Source: a virus
DNA: 24,950 bases
Reading direction: 5' to 3' (one strand)
Virus record (IMG/VR): IMGVR_UViG_3300030098_002895
Location: 1-24,950 of that record
Under the pieces are notes generated by a model. The model was given only the letters and a program-made list of their open reading frames with translations. It was not told where the DNA came from and made no database searches. Position 1 is the first letter of the stretch, and each line of letters opens with the position of its first letter. Below are positions 16,003 to 23,230 of the stretch, piece by piece. The position numbers and the translations under genes were made by a program.

Positions 16003-16186
16003 GCCATTCTAATTTGTTCCTATATACTAGAGCTATATTTAATTCAATTTTATATATTCCTAGTATTAGGACAGATGCTCTGCCTAACATTTCATCGCTC
16101 CAATGAATACCTATTCTAAATAGTTTAAAAAACTCTATCATAGATATATCATCTTCTATTATTACAGTTGCTAAAAAACCTTTCAT
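15971..16186 (-). CDS. Small hypothetical protein
   Basis: A 71-residue protein with GGAG about 7 bases before its ATG, which overlaps the stop of the primase-helicase gene by one base (TAATG). It has alternating hydrophobic segments (FLATVIIEDD near the start, RASVLILGIY in the middle) that suggest a small alpha/beta fold. No family is recognised. It is most likely co-translated with the primase-helicase, and its last 32 bases overlap the start of the HNH gene. Confidence 0.5.
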   Translation of the reverse strand: MKGFLATVIIEDDISMIEFFKLFRIGIHWSDEMLGRASVLILGIYKIELNIALVYRNKLEWHDFGKETGQA

Positions 16187-17952
16187 TAAATTCTCCTTAA
16201 TCTAAAGCTTTCACGCCATTCTACATCTACATCAAATAGTTCTCCATCTGTGTTTTTATACATATGTATTTGTTTAGTATTACTATTTGCCTGGCCATTT
16301 AAACCTATCACTTTACGTGATGCATTTTCTATGGCTCCTGAGCCTTTACCTGCATACAAATCAAGTATATCATTTCTGCTATATTCTCTACTGACTTGAG
16401 AGATTTGAATTATTATGACGTCTAAATTAACTGCCAAATTAGATAAGTTATGAGATATGTATTTAATTTGTTCATACTCTCCTTTAACATCTCTAGGCGT
16501 TTCTACGAGGTCTATATAATCCACTATAACTACTGATGGATTTAGTTCTTTGATTTTATCTTTAATTGATGATAATGTTGGAGATATTGTTTGTATTTGC
16601 AAATGTCTTAATTCATCTGCATAATCTTTATATATCTCTTTGTAGCTTTCATTAACATCTTCTTTGGATAATCCAGAAACTATTTGTAAATGCCTTCTAT
16701 GCATATACCAAGCTGATAATTCTAGAGATAAGAATAATGTTGGTATTTGCCAGTCTCTATTGATTCTGTCATTTTTAAAGTCTACACCCAGGGCTAAGTT
16801 TTGAGCTAATGTTGTTTTATTAGAACCTGTAGGTCCAAATATTGTAACAAGCTCACCTGGATATATTTGTGTATCATATTCAGTTAAACCAAACATTTGA
16901 GCTAAAGGAATAGTTCTTCCATGAAAGTTAGTTGTTAACCTTTCTTCAAATTCCTTTTGCAGTTCATCTGAATCCTTTACTTGAATATGATAGTTTTTAT
17001 TTTTAAAGTACATACATTTTGTTTGACAATACTGTTTCATAAGCGCATCTTGACAGCCGTAATTATAATTACCATTATAAACCGATTCTGTTTTTTGTAT
17101 TATTTTATTCTCATCCATAGTATTGTTATTCCAGTGTAGCAATGATACTTTTGCATATTCACTGGGTATGCCGTGCCTTTTAAAATGACTTGCTATTCTC
17201 AGGGCTGTATTATGCCTAGAGCCTTCTATAGGCCCATTTCTTAACATTGTTTGAACACAAGGTACTACCTTGGTTGGTTCCATAACTTTACCAAATTCAA
17301 CTACTTTTGGTGTTTCCAAACAGACAGACTCTTCTAGTTCTCCGTCTCCATCTAATAATTCATATGGATATTCAAGTCTTTGGTCTGATGCTAATTTATG
17401 GATTTCTTGAACACTAGCATTATGAGCTTCTTCTAATGTAATAGGTATCTTATAAAGACCAGTTTTCTGGTTCTTAGTATGAGCTACTCTATATATTCCA
17501 CTTCTCATATATATACTAGTATCAATTCCTTCAAACAATTTTGACATAGTTTGTTTTACCTGATAGGGCAAGCTACCAGAAGGTTGGAAGTTAAATACTT
17601 TATTTGATATTGATACATGATATCCAGTACCACTAAAATAACATTGAATACTTTCATCAAGTACTTCAAATACATTTAGCTGCTGGAGGAGTTGTCTTAA
17701 CTTAGCTAAAGTGTACTCGTCAGAGTTATCTTTTTTATCAATATCAATAAGTACATTATCTATACTTCTTACCCCCTGATAGCCTTTCATAGAGCCCTTA
17801 GAGTCTGCAAATTGCTTTGCATCCTCTTCATAGAGATAAACAGAGCGATATAAAGCTGTTCCATCCTTAGGTATATAATTACCTAATTCAGACTTTAACA
17901 CCAGAGTTCCCCTGTTCATAGGGGAACCCACTGCTATCTCTACGTATATCAC
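16186..17952 (-). CDS. Primase-helicase: AEP-type primase fused to a RecA/DnaB-like helicase
   Basis: A 588-residue protein. The N-terminal half shows archaeo-eukaryotic primase signs: LIDID with D70 and D72 for metal, SGTGYH at 107-112, and an arginine-bearing SGIYRVAH block near 151-158. A Cys-rich segment follows (C300, C309, C313), of the kind that ends AEP primases and may bind zinc or an iron-sulfur cluster. The C-terminal half is a replicative helicase motor with Walker A GPTGSNKT at 373-380, a FLSLEL segment near 407-412, Walker B VVIVD at 474-478, and a QISQVSRE block near 516-523. It should unwind the fork and lay primers. I accept the GTG at 17952, whose GTGA overlaps the upstream stop. 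It follows the ssDNA-binding and Sak4-like genes, forming a replication operon. Confidence 0.85.
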   Translation of the reverse strand: MIYVEIAVGSPMNRGTLVLKSELGNYIPKDGTALYRSVYLYEEDAKQFADSKGSMKGYQGVRSIDNVLIDIDKKDNSDEYTLAKLRQLLQQLNVFEVLDESIQCYFSGTGYHVSISNKVFNFQPSGSLPYQVKQTMSKLFEGIDTSIYMRSGIYRVAHTKNQKTGLYKIPITLEEAHNASVQEIHKLASDQRLEYPYELLDGDGELEESVCLETPKVVEFGKVMEPTKVVPCVQTMLRNGPIEGSRHNTALRIASHFKRHGIPSEYAKVSLLHWNNNTMDENKIIQKTESVYNGNYNYGCQDALMKQYCQTKCMYFKNKNYHIQVKDSDELQKEFEERLTTNFHGRTIPLAQMFGLTEYDTQIYPGELVTIFGPTGSNKTTLAQNLALGVDFKNDRINRDWQIPTLFLSLELSAWYMHRRHLQIVSGLSKEDVNESYKEIYKDYADELRHLQIQTISPTLSSIKDKIKELNPSVVIVDYIDLVETPRDVKGEYEQIKYISHNLSNLAVNLDVIIIQISQVSREYSRNDILDLYAGKGSGAIENASRKVIGLNGQANSNTKQIHMYKNTDGELFDVDVEWRESFRLRRI

Positions 17953-18533
17953 AGATTATTTAATGCGTTATCAGCTAATGTGCTATCATTCTTCTGAGGC
18001 ATATCGCTTGCATCAGCTTCTTTAATAACTCCACGTGACTTTAACCATTCAACATCTTCTAGGCATTTCTTAACAGATTCTGCCCCTAAAGGATATAATT
18101 TAGGATACACTTCTGTGTATACTTTCTTCCCTGGTTTAGGCTTTTTCTTATAAGAATAAGCAATATACTTTTCACCGTTAGTAGTAAATCTTTCGGTAAG
18201 ATATTTTCCAATATCATCAATTATATTGCCGTTTTCGTCCTCCCACTTCCCATCGATGTTGAGCCCTGCATTACAACCCATGACTTCAAATATTCTATAC
18301 ATTCTATTTAATACGCTTCCACCTACTATTTTCCCTTCAGCGTCTTTATCTAGTCTGCCTAGTATACTCATCTTGTTAGTAAATTCACTATTTTTGACAG
18401 ATAGTTCTAATTCAATAAATACATCTGCCCAATCGTATTCTCCACTTCTGTTTTTAAATCCTACAATTCCTACTTCAATAGGACCTAAGAATCCTGATGG
18501 TACGCTTTTTGTTTCTGGTTTAAATATAGCCAT
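17949..18533 (-). CDS. Probable single-stranded-DNA-binding protein
   Basis: A 194-residue protein. The first 100 residues look like an all-beta fold with alternating hydrophobics (FLGPIEVGIVGF, ADVFIELELSV), followed by a basic segment (KKKPKPGKK near 130) and an acidic, Asp/Asn-rich tail. An acidic C-terminal tail and an OB-like beta domain are typical of ssDNA-binding proteins. Phage genes next to Sak4-type recombinases are often SSB-like, which supports the guess. GGAGAG lies 6 bases before the ATG, and the start overlaps the previous stop by one base (TAATG). I see no diagnostic motif, so the call rests on fold impression and neighbours. Confidence 0.5.
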   Translation of the reverse strand: MAIFKPETKSVPSGFLGPIEVGIVGFKNRSGEYDWADVFIELELSVKNSEFTNKMSILGRLDKDAEGKIVGGSVLNRMYRIFEVMGCNAGLNIDGKWEDENGNIIDDIGKYLTERFTTNGEKYIAYSYKKKPKPGKKVYTEVYPKLYPLGAESVKKCLEDVEWLKSRGVIKEADASDMPQKNDSTLADNALNNL

Positions 18534-19207
18534 TATTTACTCTCCTTATATATGTTTTTCCATTCGAACTTAACTTCTTTACCTTTTAGATGTGGACATC
18601 TACTTCCAGCTTCTATTGTATCATTTGCTTTAAACGATACCATTAGCTCTTGTTTATCATTACGATAGACATAGCCTATTGCATCTGCCCCTGCCATAAT
18701 CACATTCTTTAACTTTCCTGTTAAATCAAGTGATTCTGGTATAACAGTAGTACTACCTTCTGTTACTGCATACGCAACTTTTCTATGCCCAATAATAATT
18801 AGATGGTCAGCTACTTCTTTAAAAGCTGATACAGTCTTAGCTACTTTTTCTCTTACTAATCCGTAGCCTTTACCAAAAGCCAAGTCTGCTATGGAATTTA
18901 CGCCTTCCTCTTCACATACTCTTCTTTCAGCCCATTCTGCTACTTTATCTATAGTATCTATGGCTATATACTTATACTTCACATCCTTACTTTCTTTTAT
19001 TGCTATAAGAGTGTCTATAAGCTCATCTCTGCTGTTTACTTCCTGTATGTAACCTTCTATCATACGACTACCTTTTTCTGTATCTATAATTAAACAATCG
19101 TCTAATTGAGATAGCATAGTAGTTTTGCCTACTTTAGGTGCTCCGTAAAGTAGAAGAGTACTAGGATTAACAGACACAGCTTTCCTCTTTTCTTTTACTA
19201 GTTTCAT
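18533..19207 (-). CDS. Sak4-like RecA-fold recombination ATPase
   Basis: A 224-residue P-loop ATPase with Walker A GAPKVGKTT at 22-30, an acidic LIIDTEKG strand near 39-46, Walker B YIAIDTID near 80-87, and an IIIGHRKVAY sensor-like strand. Length and motif order match the Sak4/AAA_24 phage family, single-domain RecA relatives that promote single-strand annealing with an SSB partner. The next gene looks like that partner, and a RecB-type nuclease follows further on, so the set resembles a phage recombination module. The ATG follows an AAGGA about 9 bases away. A 75-base gap with a hairpin separates it from the E1-like gene upstream. Confidence 0.8.
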   Translation of the reverse strand: MKLVKEKRKAVSVNPSTLLLYGAPKVGKTTMLSQLDDCLIIDTEKGSRMIEGYIQEVNSRDELIDTLIAIKESKDVKYKYIAIDTIDKVAEWAERRVCEEEGVNSIADLAFGKGYGLVREKVAKTVSAFKEVADHLIIIGHRKVAYAVTEGSTTVIPESLDLTGKLKNVIMAGADAIGYVYRNDKQELMVSFKANDTIEAGSRCPHLKGKEVKFEWKNIYKESK

Positions 19208-19240
19208 TTGATTTTTCCTTATTTATTTGATAACGATAAC

Positions 19241-19263
19241 TCCCCAACAAAGGCTGCTGGGGA
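19241..19263 (-). terminator. Hairpin between the E1-like gene and the replication operon
   Basis: TCCCCA at 19241-19246 pairs with TGGGGA at 19258-19263 around an 11-base loop. It lies in the only sizeable gap between the ubiquitin-like set and the Sak4-like gene. No U-tract follows on the - strand, so it may be a partial terminator or an mRNA-end hairpin rather than a strong intrinsic terminator. Confidence 0.35.
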
Positions 19264-19282
19264 ACTATCAATTTACTATATG

Positions 19283-19954
19283 TCAGGCTGGAAAGCAAGT
19301 ACTTTTTTCTAGTGACATAGTAGGGAAATTGAATGACAATTCCCTCTCATATGGACTTGATGTTAATACTTTTCTGATAGCATTTACGATGAATGCACCT
19401 GCCATATTAGAACAATATGTTGTTGCTTTAATATTGCATGGTTCAGGGTCTCCATCTTCATCAGAATACCAAGTTTTCATGTATTTAGCTTTAGTCAAAT
19501 CAGTAAATACATATTGCTGGTAATGTTCTCCACCCATTCTGCCATCTATTAACATAAATGGCTTTTGTTGCTTGTCGTAGCAAATATCTTCTACAGCTTC
19601 TCTACGAGATTTCATACTATCAAATCCTAAGATGACTATATCTTGATTGTTCTGATATCTAAATACATCATACTTTTCATTGAACATCATGATATCTGCC
19701 TCTTTATTAATTGATAATAAGTAATTACCAAGTGCAGTTACTTTAGGTTTTCCTATATGTTCTTCTACATATTGTGAAACTCCTAAGTTTTCAGTAGCCA
19801 CTATATCCATATCATATAGCAAGAAATTTGTTGCTCCAGCTCTTACTAATTGACTGGCTGCAGAGCTACCAATAGCTCCGCAACCTAATATGTGATAAGT
19901 AAACTCATGAAGATTATTTACTAGTCCTGAACTTCTTATATTAATACCATCCAT
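19283..19954 (-). CDS. E1-like / ThiF-family adenylating enzyme
   Basis: I use the ATG at 19954 (223 residues) because GGAGGG lies 7 bases before it. An in-frame ATG at 19969 would add five residues. The protein has a ThiF/E1 Rossmann ATP site: GCGAIG at residues 24-29, D48-x-D50, NL at 56-57 and K69 in a GKPKVTAL segment. A GFD...R block at about 110-117 follows, then Cys residues at 173 (EPC) and 181 (TTYC), one of which may be the thioester-forming cysteine. The usual NLxRQ is changed to NLGVSQ, so the Arg is missing at that place. Family members adenylate the C-terminal Gly of a ubiquitin-like protein. It overlaps the JAB gene by 14 bases, with its ribosome binding site inside that gene's last codons. 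Confidence 0.88.
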   Translation of the reverse strand: MDGINIRSSGLVNNLHEFTYHILGCGAIGSSAASQLVRAGATNFLLYDMDIVATENLGVSQYVEEHIGKPKVTALGNYLLSINKEADIMMFNEKYDVFRYQNNQDIVILGFDSMKSRREAVEDICYDKQQKPFMLIDGRMGGEHYQQYVFTDLTKAKYMKTWYSDEDGDPEPCNIKATTYCSNMAGAFIVNAIRKVLTSSPYERELSFNFPTMSLEKSTCFPA

Positions 19955-20921
19955 GTCCATACCCTCCATATAATGTATTATCTATTGTTGTCAATGCATC
20001 ATCATACACTTTTTGAACTTTTTCTGATTCGTACTTTATATGGTCGTGTGGAAACAAAGTAGATGTAGCTTCTAATAACTCACCTTGTTTTATTTTCTCT
20101 ACATTCATTTTTGCATCTTTTTCTTTGAGCCTGGAATTGATAGCTTTAATAAATTCAGAATACGCTTTGTAGTCTTTTTTACCACTAGCATAATCATCCA
20201 TCATTTCTTCTACTTCATCAATAACAAATTGAAATACTTCTACATACGATTGTGCATTATCATTTTTATTCCACTTTAATACATTATCATCTGCTAAAGG
20301 GTCATCTTTAGGTGCATTCCATATACCAACTTGATTAGTCTGTCTAAACTTACTAGTCCAGCATTTGTTATTGATAGGCATTACTACAGGGGAAGGACTT
20401 GAACAAAGCTCATCATACTCTTTGAGTTGTTTTTTAGTGGGTTCAGCGATTTTTCTGATGATTTCTAATGGAACATCTTCACTATGTTCAATCGGTTCCC
20501 ACGTAGAAACATTTAATACATAGTCTCCAAATAGATTGATGACTAGAGCTAATGACCAAGAATCATTTTTCCAAGCTTTGATTTCGTTTAAATCAGTGCC
20601 TGACCAAAATGCAGCCATAGTATGATGTGAGTGCCACCAGCAAAATCTTACATCTCCGTGTTTCATTCCTGCTTTGACATAATAATCTCTTAGTGCATCT
20701 CCATCTAACTCTGTAGTTGTTCCAGTATTCTGCTGTTTTAGTATTACTGGTTCAAATATTTCCCACACCATCTTTCCGCTTACAGGATGTGGTACTCTTT
20801 TTACACAAGTAATACCAGATATTTCGTTTTTGTCTTTATCATAAGCTATTCTAGCATATTGTTGCATTGTATTCCATGCTTTTTCACTAATAATAAAGTT
20901 TCTTTTTATGTCTTTAGACAT
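19941..20921 (-). CDS. JAB/JAMM-family metalloprotease (deubiquitinase-like)
   Basis: A 326-residue protein whose first 130 residues are a JAB/MPN domain with every catalytic element: E33 in NEISGI, and H97-S-H99-x7-S107-x-x-D110, an exact HxHx7SxxD zinc motif. Such enzymes cut isopeptide or peptide bonds after the Gly-Gly of ubiquitin-like proteins. The C-terminal 190 residues have no recognised domain and include a helical, acidic stretch (about 220-290) that could bind substrate or partners. AAAGGAG 6 bases before the ATG fixes the start, which follows the E2-like stop by 12 bases. The likely tasks are trimming the four-residue tail from the Ubl and removing Ubl from targets. A role only in maturation is also possible. 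Confidence 0.92.
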   Translation of the reverse strand: MSKDIKRNFIISEKAWNTMQQYARIAYDKDKNEISGITCVKRVPHPVSGKMVWEIFEPVILKQQNTGTTTELDGDALRDYYVKAGMKHGDVRFCWWHSHHTMAAFWSGTDLNEIKAWKNDSWSLALVINLFGDYVLNVSTWEPIEHSEDVPLEIIRKIAEPTKKQLKEYDELCSSPSPVVMPINNKCWTSKFRQTNQVGIWNAPKDDPLADDNVLKWNKNDNAQSYVEVFQFVIDEVEEMMDDYASGKKDYKAYSEFIKAINSRLKEKDAKMNVEKIKQGELLEATSTLFPHDHIKYESEKVQKVYDDALTTIDNTLYGGYGHGWY

Positions 20922-20933
20922 ATTTTCTCCTTT

Positions 20934-22607
20934 CTATTGACTAGGGTTATTTACGTTTATAGTCCAACTTGCAACCATTCTTTCCATATCACTTTCTTCA
21001 CTTGCTTCTGGGGTACTTTCTTCCCAGTAATTAATATCAAGCAATGTATCTTCTATGGATACGAATTTGTGATTTCCTATTACATATGAATATAACCTAC
21101 CTGAATATTCAGCTCGTAAATCAGTTGGATTGTTTAAGGTTGTAGTGATTCTTTTGTTAAGATTGTATTCTGATATGTATCCAATATATGATTCTATCAT
21201 ATAATTCAAATCAGGACATTCTTTATAAGATTCAACAAAAGAAATGTAATTATTACATTCTTTTCTCAATGGACATTTCTTTTGGTCACATTCATTGATA
21301 GTTAATTGTCCATAATCATATAAGTTTTTACCTACATAATTAAGACTATTATTAACTTCTCTTAGAAAGATTGAGTCTTCTGCCATTGCATGTTTATCTA
21401 TGTTTTGTTTAAAACAAGCATTTTTATTAAAACCTAAAACTGTTTTAATAGTTTGAAGTTCACTTTCTGTTTTATCTGAAGGTATACCAGAATCGTATAA
21501 AACCTTAGAAGGTGTATTATGTGGGTTGGTTCTGTCATTATTATAGATACTATTCCAAGCACTAAGTCCCATTACAAGTGATATATAATCGTGATTTGTG
21601 ATAGGTTGTATTATATCATCTTGAAATGAAGACAAACAAACACTGCTTGTCCAAGGAATATTAGTTAGCTTTTGATATGAATGATTATTATCTTGACTTG
21701 TTAAGTCATAATATCTATTTGATGCAATGTATGGATGATAACCATCAACAACACATCCATTCATTTTTACGTTCCCACGTGTACTTTTACCTAATAGAAA
21801 CTTACTAAAATCTCTTTGAAATACTATATAACAAAGAGGTGTTTTAAGTTTTTCTATTATTTCATTATCGTTATTTACAATATTCATTGTATTCGGATTT
21901 ACTTGAACAACTGTAAATAACTTAAGATTTAGAAATCCATTAAATGGTGGTTCGTAATCACAAAACTGCCAATTAACTCCATGATAAATATGAAAATTAT
22001 CTGTCATTTGATTAGCTTCTTTAGTAGATTCATATAATTTTTGTATTTCATTATTCTGAACTTCAATTAATTCATCTACATTGTCGACTACTTTACCTAC
22101 ATTCCGTTTAGCTTCCATTCTTAAACCATCTAGATTATTTATAGCTGTATGAAGGTTTGTAATACTCCTCTTACCATCATGTATACGATTAAAGAAATGA
22201 GTTAACCCAGAGTTACGCTTCTTAAAACCATTAAGAAATGAAACATATTCTTTTAACGTATCATATATTCCTGGATTCCAATCAAAATTAATCTTGGTTC
22301 CAAAAGTATAGTCAGTAGAAGTATTCATTGCTATAGATTCTCCCCAATACTGGTTAAATCTTTCTAAATTTTCATTGAATTTTCTAACATATTCTAATGA
22401 AGTGATTTTAGCAAATTCTTCTGAATCTACCATTGCCATAAAAGTATCTATATCACAAAGTTCTACATTATTTACTTTTGTATAACCATTATGATATTCC
22501 ATCCAATTCTTTAGAGTAACACTTGAATCTGTCTTTTCTAAAGGTATTTGAGAATACTTTTCTAGTAACGGATTTCTTTTGCTTATTGCATTTATACTTA
22601 ATTGCAT
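20934..22607 (-). CDS. Large E2-like (ubiquitin-conjugating-enzyme-like) protein with Cys cluster
   Basis: A 557-residue protein with an N-terminal helical part (residues 1-205, including a predicted coiled coil near 160-205). A central region at about 205-365 resembles an E2 fold: beta-rich strands, then G289-Y-H291-P292-Y, then a 31-residue insertion, then SVC324L, and a helix followed by an NPHN stretch. Classical E2 enzymes have HPN, a short loop, the catalytic Cys followed by Leu, and a final NP-rich turn, in this order. C324 is therefore the predicted thioester cysteine. A C-terminal cluster, C440-x4-C445-x5-C451-x12-C464, may bind metal. CAGGAG precedes the ATG by 6 bases; the stop is TAG, followed at once by the JAB ribosome binding site. 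The E2 call is motif-based and the protein is far longer than an E2 core. Confidence 0.65.
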   Translation of the reverse strand: MQLSINAISKRNPLLEKYSQIPLEKTDSSVTLKNWMEYHNGYTKVNNVELCDIDTFMAMVDSEEFAKITSLEYVRKFNENLERFNQYWGESIAMNTSTDYTFGTKINFDWNPGIYDTLKEYVSFLNGFKKRNSGLTHFFNRIHDGKRSITNLHTAINNLDGLRMEAKRNVGKVVDNVDELIEVQNNEIQKLYESTKEANQMTDNFHIYHGVNWQFCDYEPPFNGFLNLKLFTVVQVNPNTMNIVNNDNEIIEKLKTPLCYIVFQRDFSKFLLGKSTRGNVKMNGCVVDGYHPYIASNRYYDLTSQDNNHSYQKLTNIPWTSSVCLSSFQDDIIQPITNHDYISLVMGLSAWNSIYNNDRTNPHNTPSKVLYDSGIPSDKTESELQTIKTVLGFNKNACFKQNIDKHAMAEDSIFLREVNNSLNYVGKNLYDYGQLTINECDQKKCPLRKECNNYISFVESYKECPDLNYMIESYIGYISEYNLNKRITTTLNNPTDLRAEYSGRLYSYVIGNHKFVSIEDTLLDINYWEESTPEASEESDMERMVASWTINVNNPSQ

Positions 22608-22624
22608 AATTTCTCCTGTCTAAT

Positions 22625-22800
22625 ATTAATGGGGACTCACATATTCCTTTGCCTAGTTTAACGACCTTTTAGTACATCTAGCATAACTAGAAAATCATCA
22701 CTGTTGTCATCAGGAGTAGGACTTATTTTCTCTGTGAGTTTACTTGTATATAAAATACAGTGGCACTTGCACAGAAGGACCAGTTGTTGTCCCCATTAAT
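22625..22800. repeat. 12-bp perfect inverted repeat bounding the spacer between Ubl and E2 genes
   Basis: ATTAATGGGGAC at 22625-22636 and GTCCCCATTAAT at 22789-22800 are perfect inverted copies 152 bases apart. A second, inner pair ACTCACA/TGTGAGT (22635-22641 with 22733-22739) competes with or extends the outer one. The enclosed DNA carries no complete gene. On the - strand transcript this would form a long closed stem around a branched loop just before the ribosome binding site of the E2-like gene. Confidence 0.7.
22658..22796 (-). pseudogene. Possible small gene broken by a +1 shift in the Ubl-E2 spacer
   Basis: From an ATG at 22796 a frame reads 18 codons to TAA (MGTTTGPSVQVPLYFIYK). Skipping one T at AAG-TAA enters a frame that stays open for 26 more codons to the TAA at 22658-22660 (starting KLTEKISPTP and ending LVMLDVLKGR). 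Joined, this would be a 45-residue protein of ordinary composition. There is no good ribosome binding site; the only GAGGT lies in a hairpin about 14 bases upstream. It may be a decayed gene, a programmed frameshift, or chance. Confidence 0.25.
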
Positions 22801-22806
22801 TACTAT

Positions 22807-22827
22807 TAGACCTCATTATTAGGTCTA
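22807..22827 (-). terminator. Hairpin just after the ubiquitin-like gene
   Basis: TAGACCT at 22807-22813 pairs with AGGTCTA at 22821-22827, a 7-bp stem with a 7-base loop one base past the stop codon of the Ubl gene. The following - strand sequence is AT-rich but lacks a clear U-tract. It could partly stop transcription and so set the Ubl in excess over the downstream enzymes. Confidence 0.4.
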
Positions 22828-22828
22828 T

Positions 22829-23095
22829 TTACTTATTTATAACGCCTCCAGTCTTGTTATTAGACTGCCAACCAACAAATAATGGCTTGATACTACCATC
22901 ATCGTTAGTTTCATTCATAGGCATTGCTGCCGTGTTATCTGTGTATAGAGTATCACTAATATTAACCTGTACTTCATTAGGTATGTCTAGCTCTACTCGT
23001 AACTCTCCAATAGTATTAACTACTACTGTTTTTGATGTCCAGCCTCCGTTTTCATAAACTTTAAGCTGTCTTGGTGTTGTTTCTTGGTTTGCCAT
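22829..23095 (-). CDS. Predicted ubiquitin-like (beta-grasp) modifier with Gly-Gly and a cleavable tail
   Basis: I choose the ATG at 23095, which has AAAGGAG 9 bases upstream, giving 88 residues; an ATG at 23161 would give 110. The pattern fits a beta-grasp fold: a first strand (RQLKVYENGG), a TVVVNTIGELR turn-strand, LDIPNEVQVNIS as the next strand, a loop, and a final LFVGW strand. The chain ends NNKTGGVINK, that is Gly83-Gly84 plus four residues. A Gly-Gly with a short extension is how precursors of ubiquitin-like proteins end, the tail being removed by a protease. It lies upstream of E2-, JAB- and E1-like genes on the same strand, which makes the modifier role likely. Sequence identity to known Ubls is not obvious, so the fold needs confirmation. 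Confidence 0.7.
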   Translation of the reverse strand: MANQETTPRQLKVYENGGWTSKTVVVNTIGELRVELDIPNEVQVNISDTLYTDNTAAMPMNETNDDGSIKPLFVGWQSNNKTGGVINK

Positions 23096-23120
23096 ATGTA
23101 CAAACTCCTTTCTGTTTTTT

Positions 23121-23126
23121 ATTATA
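23121..23126 (-). promoter_or_regulatory. Candidate -10 box upstream of the ubiquitin-like gene
   Basis: The - strand reads TATAAT here, in an AT-rich stretch 25 bases before the chosen ATG, which would put the RNA start just before the AAAGGAG ribosome binding site. No good -35 box is found 16-18 bases upstream, so it may need an activator or be spurious. It would give the four-gene modifier set its own promoter. Confidence 0.35.
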
Positions 23127-23161
23127 TAAATTAAAGGGGGCTTGACCCTCGTTAGTATCAT

Positions 23162-23212
23162 GATGCTTCTTACTTAGAGGACTTTTACCTCTCCTTCAGA
23201 TGCTTCGTTACT
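23162..23212 (-). repeat. Near-identical direct repeats flanking a hairpin upstream of the Ubl gene
   Basis: GATGCTTCTTACT at 23162-23174 and GATGCTTCGTTACT at 23199-23212 differ by one inserted base. Between them AGAGG (23176-23180) and CCTCT (23188-23192) form a 5-bp stem. The set lies about 67-117 bases upstream of the Ubl start and could be paired operator sites for a regulator of the modifier operon. Confidence 0.45.
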
Positions 23213-23230
23213 CGCCTGTCAATATCCCCC

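Noticed and set aside
19227-19523. 98-residue + strand frame across the E1-like gene end
   Set aside because: It is antisense to the ThiF motif-bearing gene and shows no fold or ribosome binding site.
23095-23161. Upstream ATG for the ubiquitin-like gene (110 residues)
   Set aside because: The ATG at 23161 has no ribosome binding site, and the extra 22 residues have no beta-grasp pattern. The ATG at 23095 has AAAGGAG, and a TATAAT lies between the two starts.
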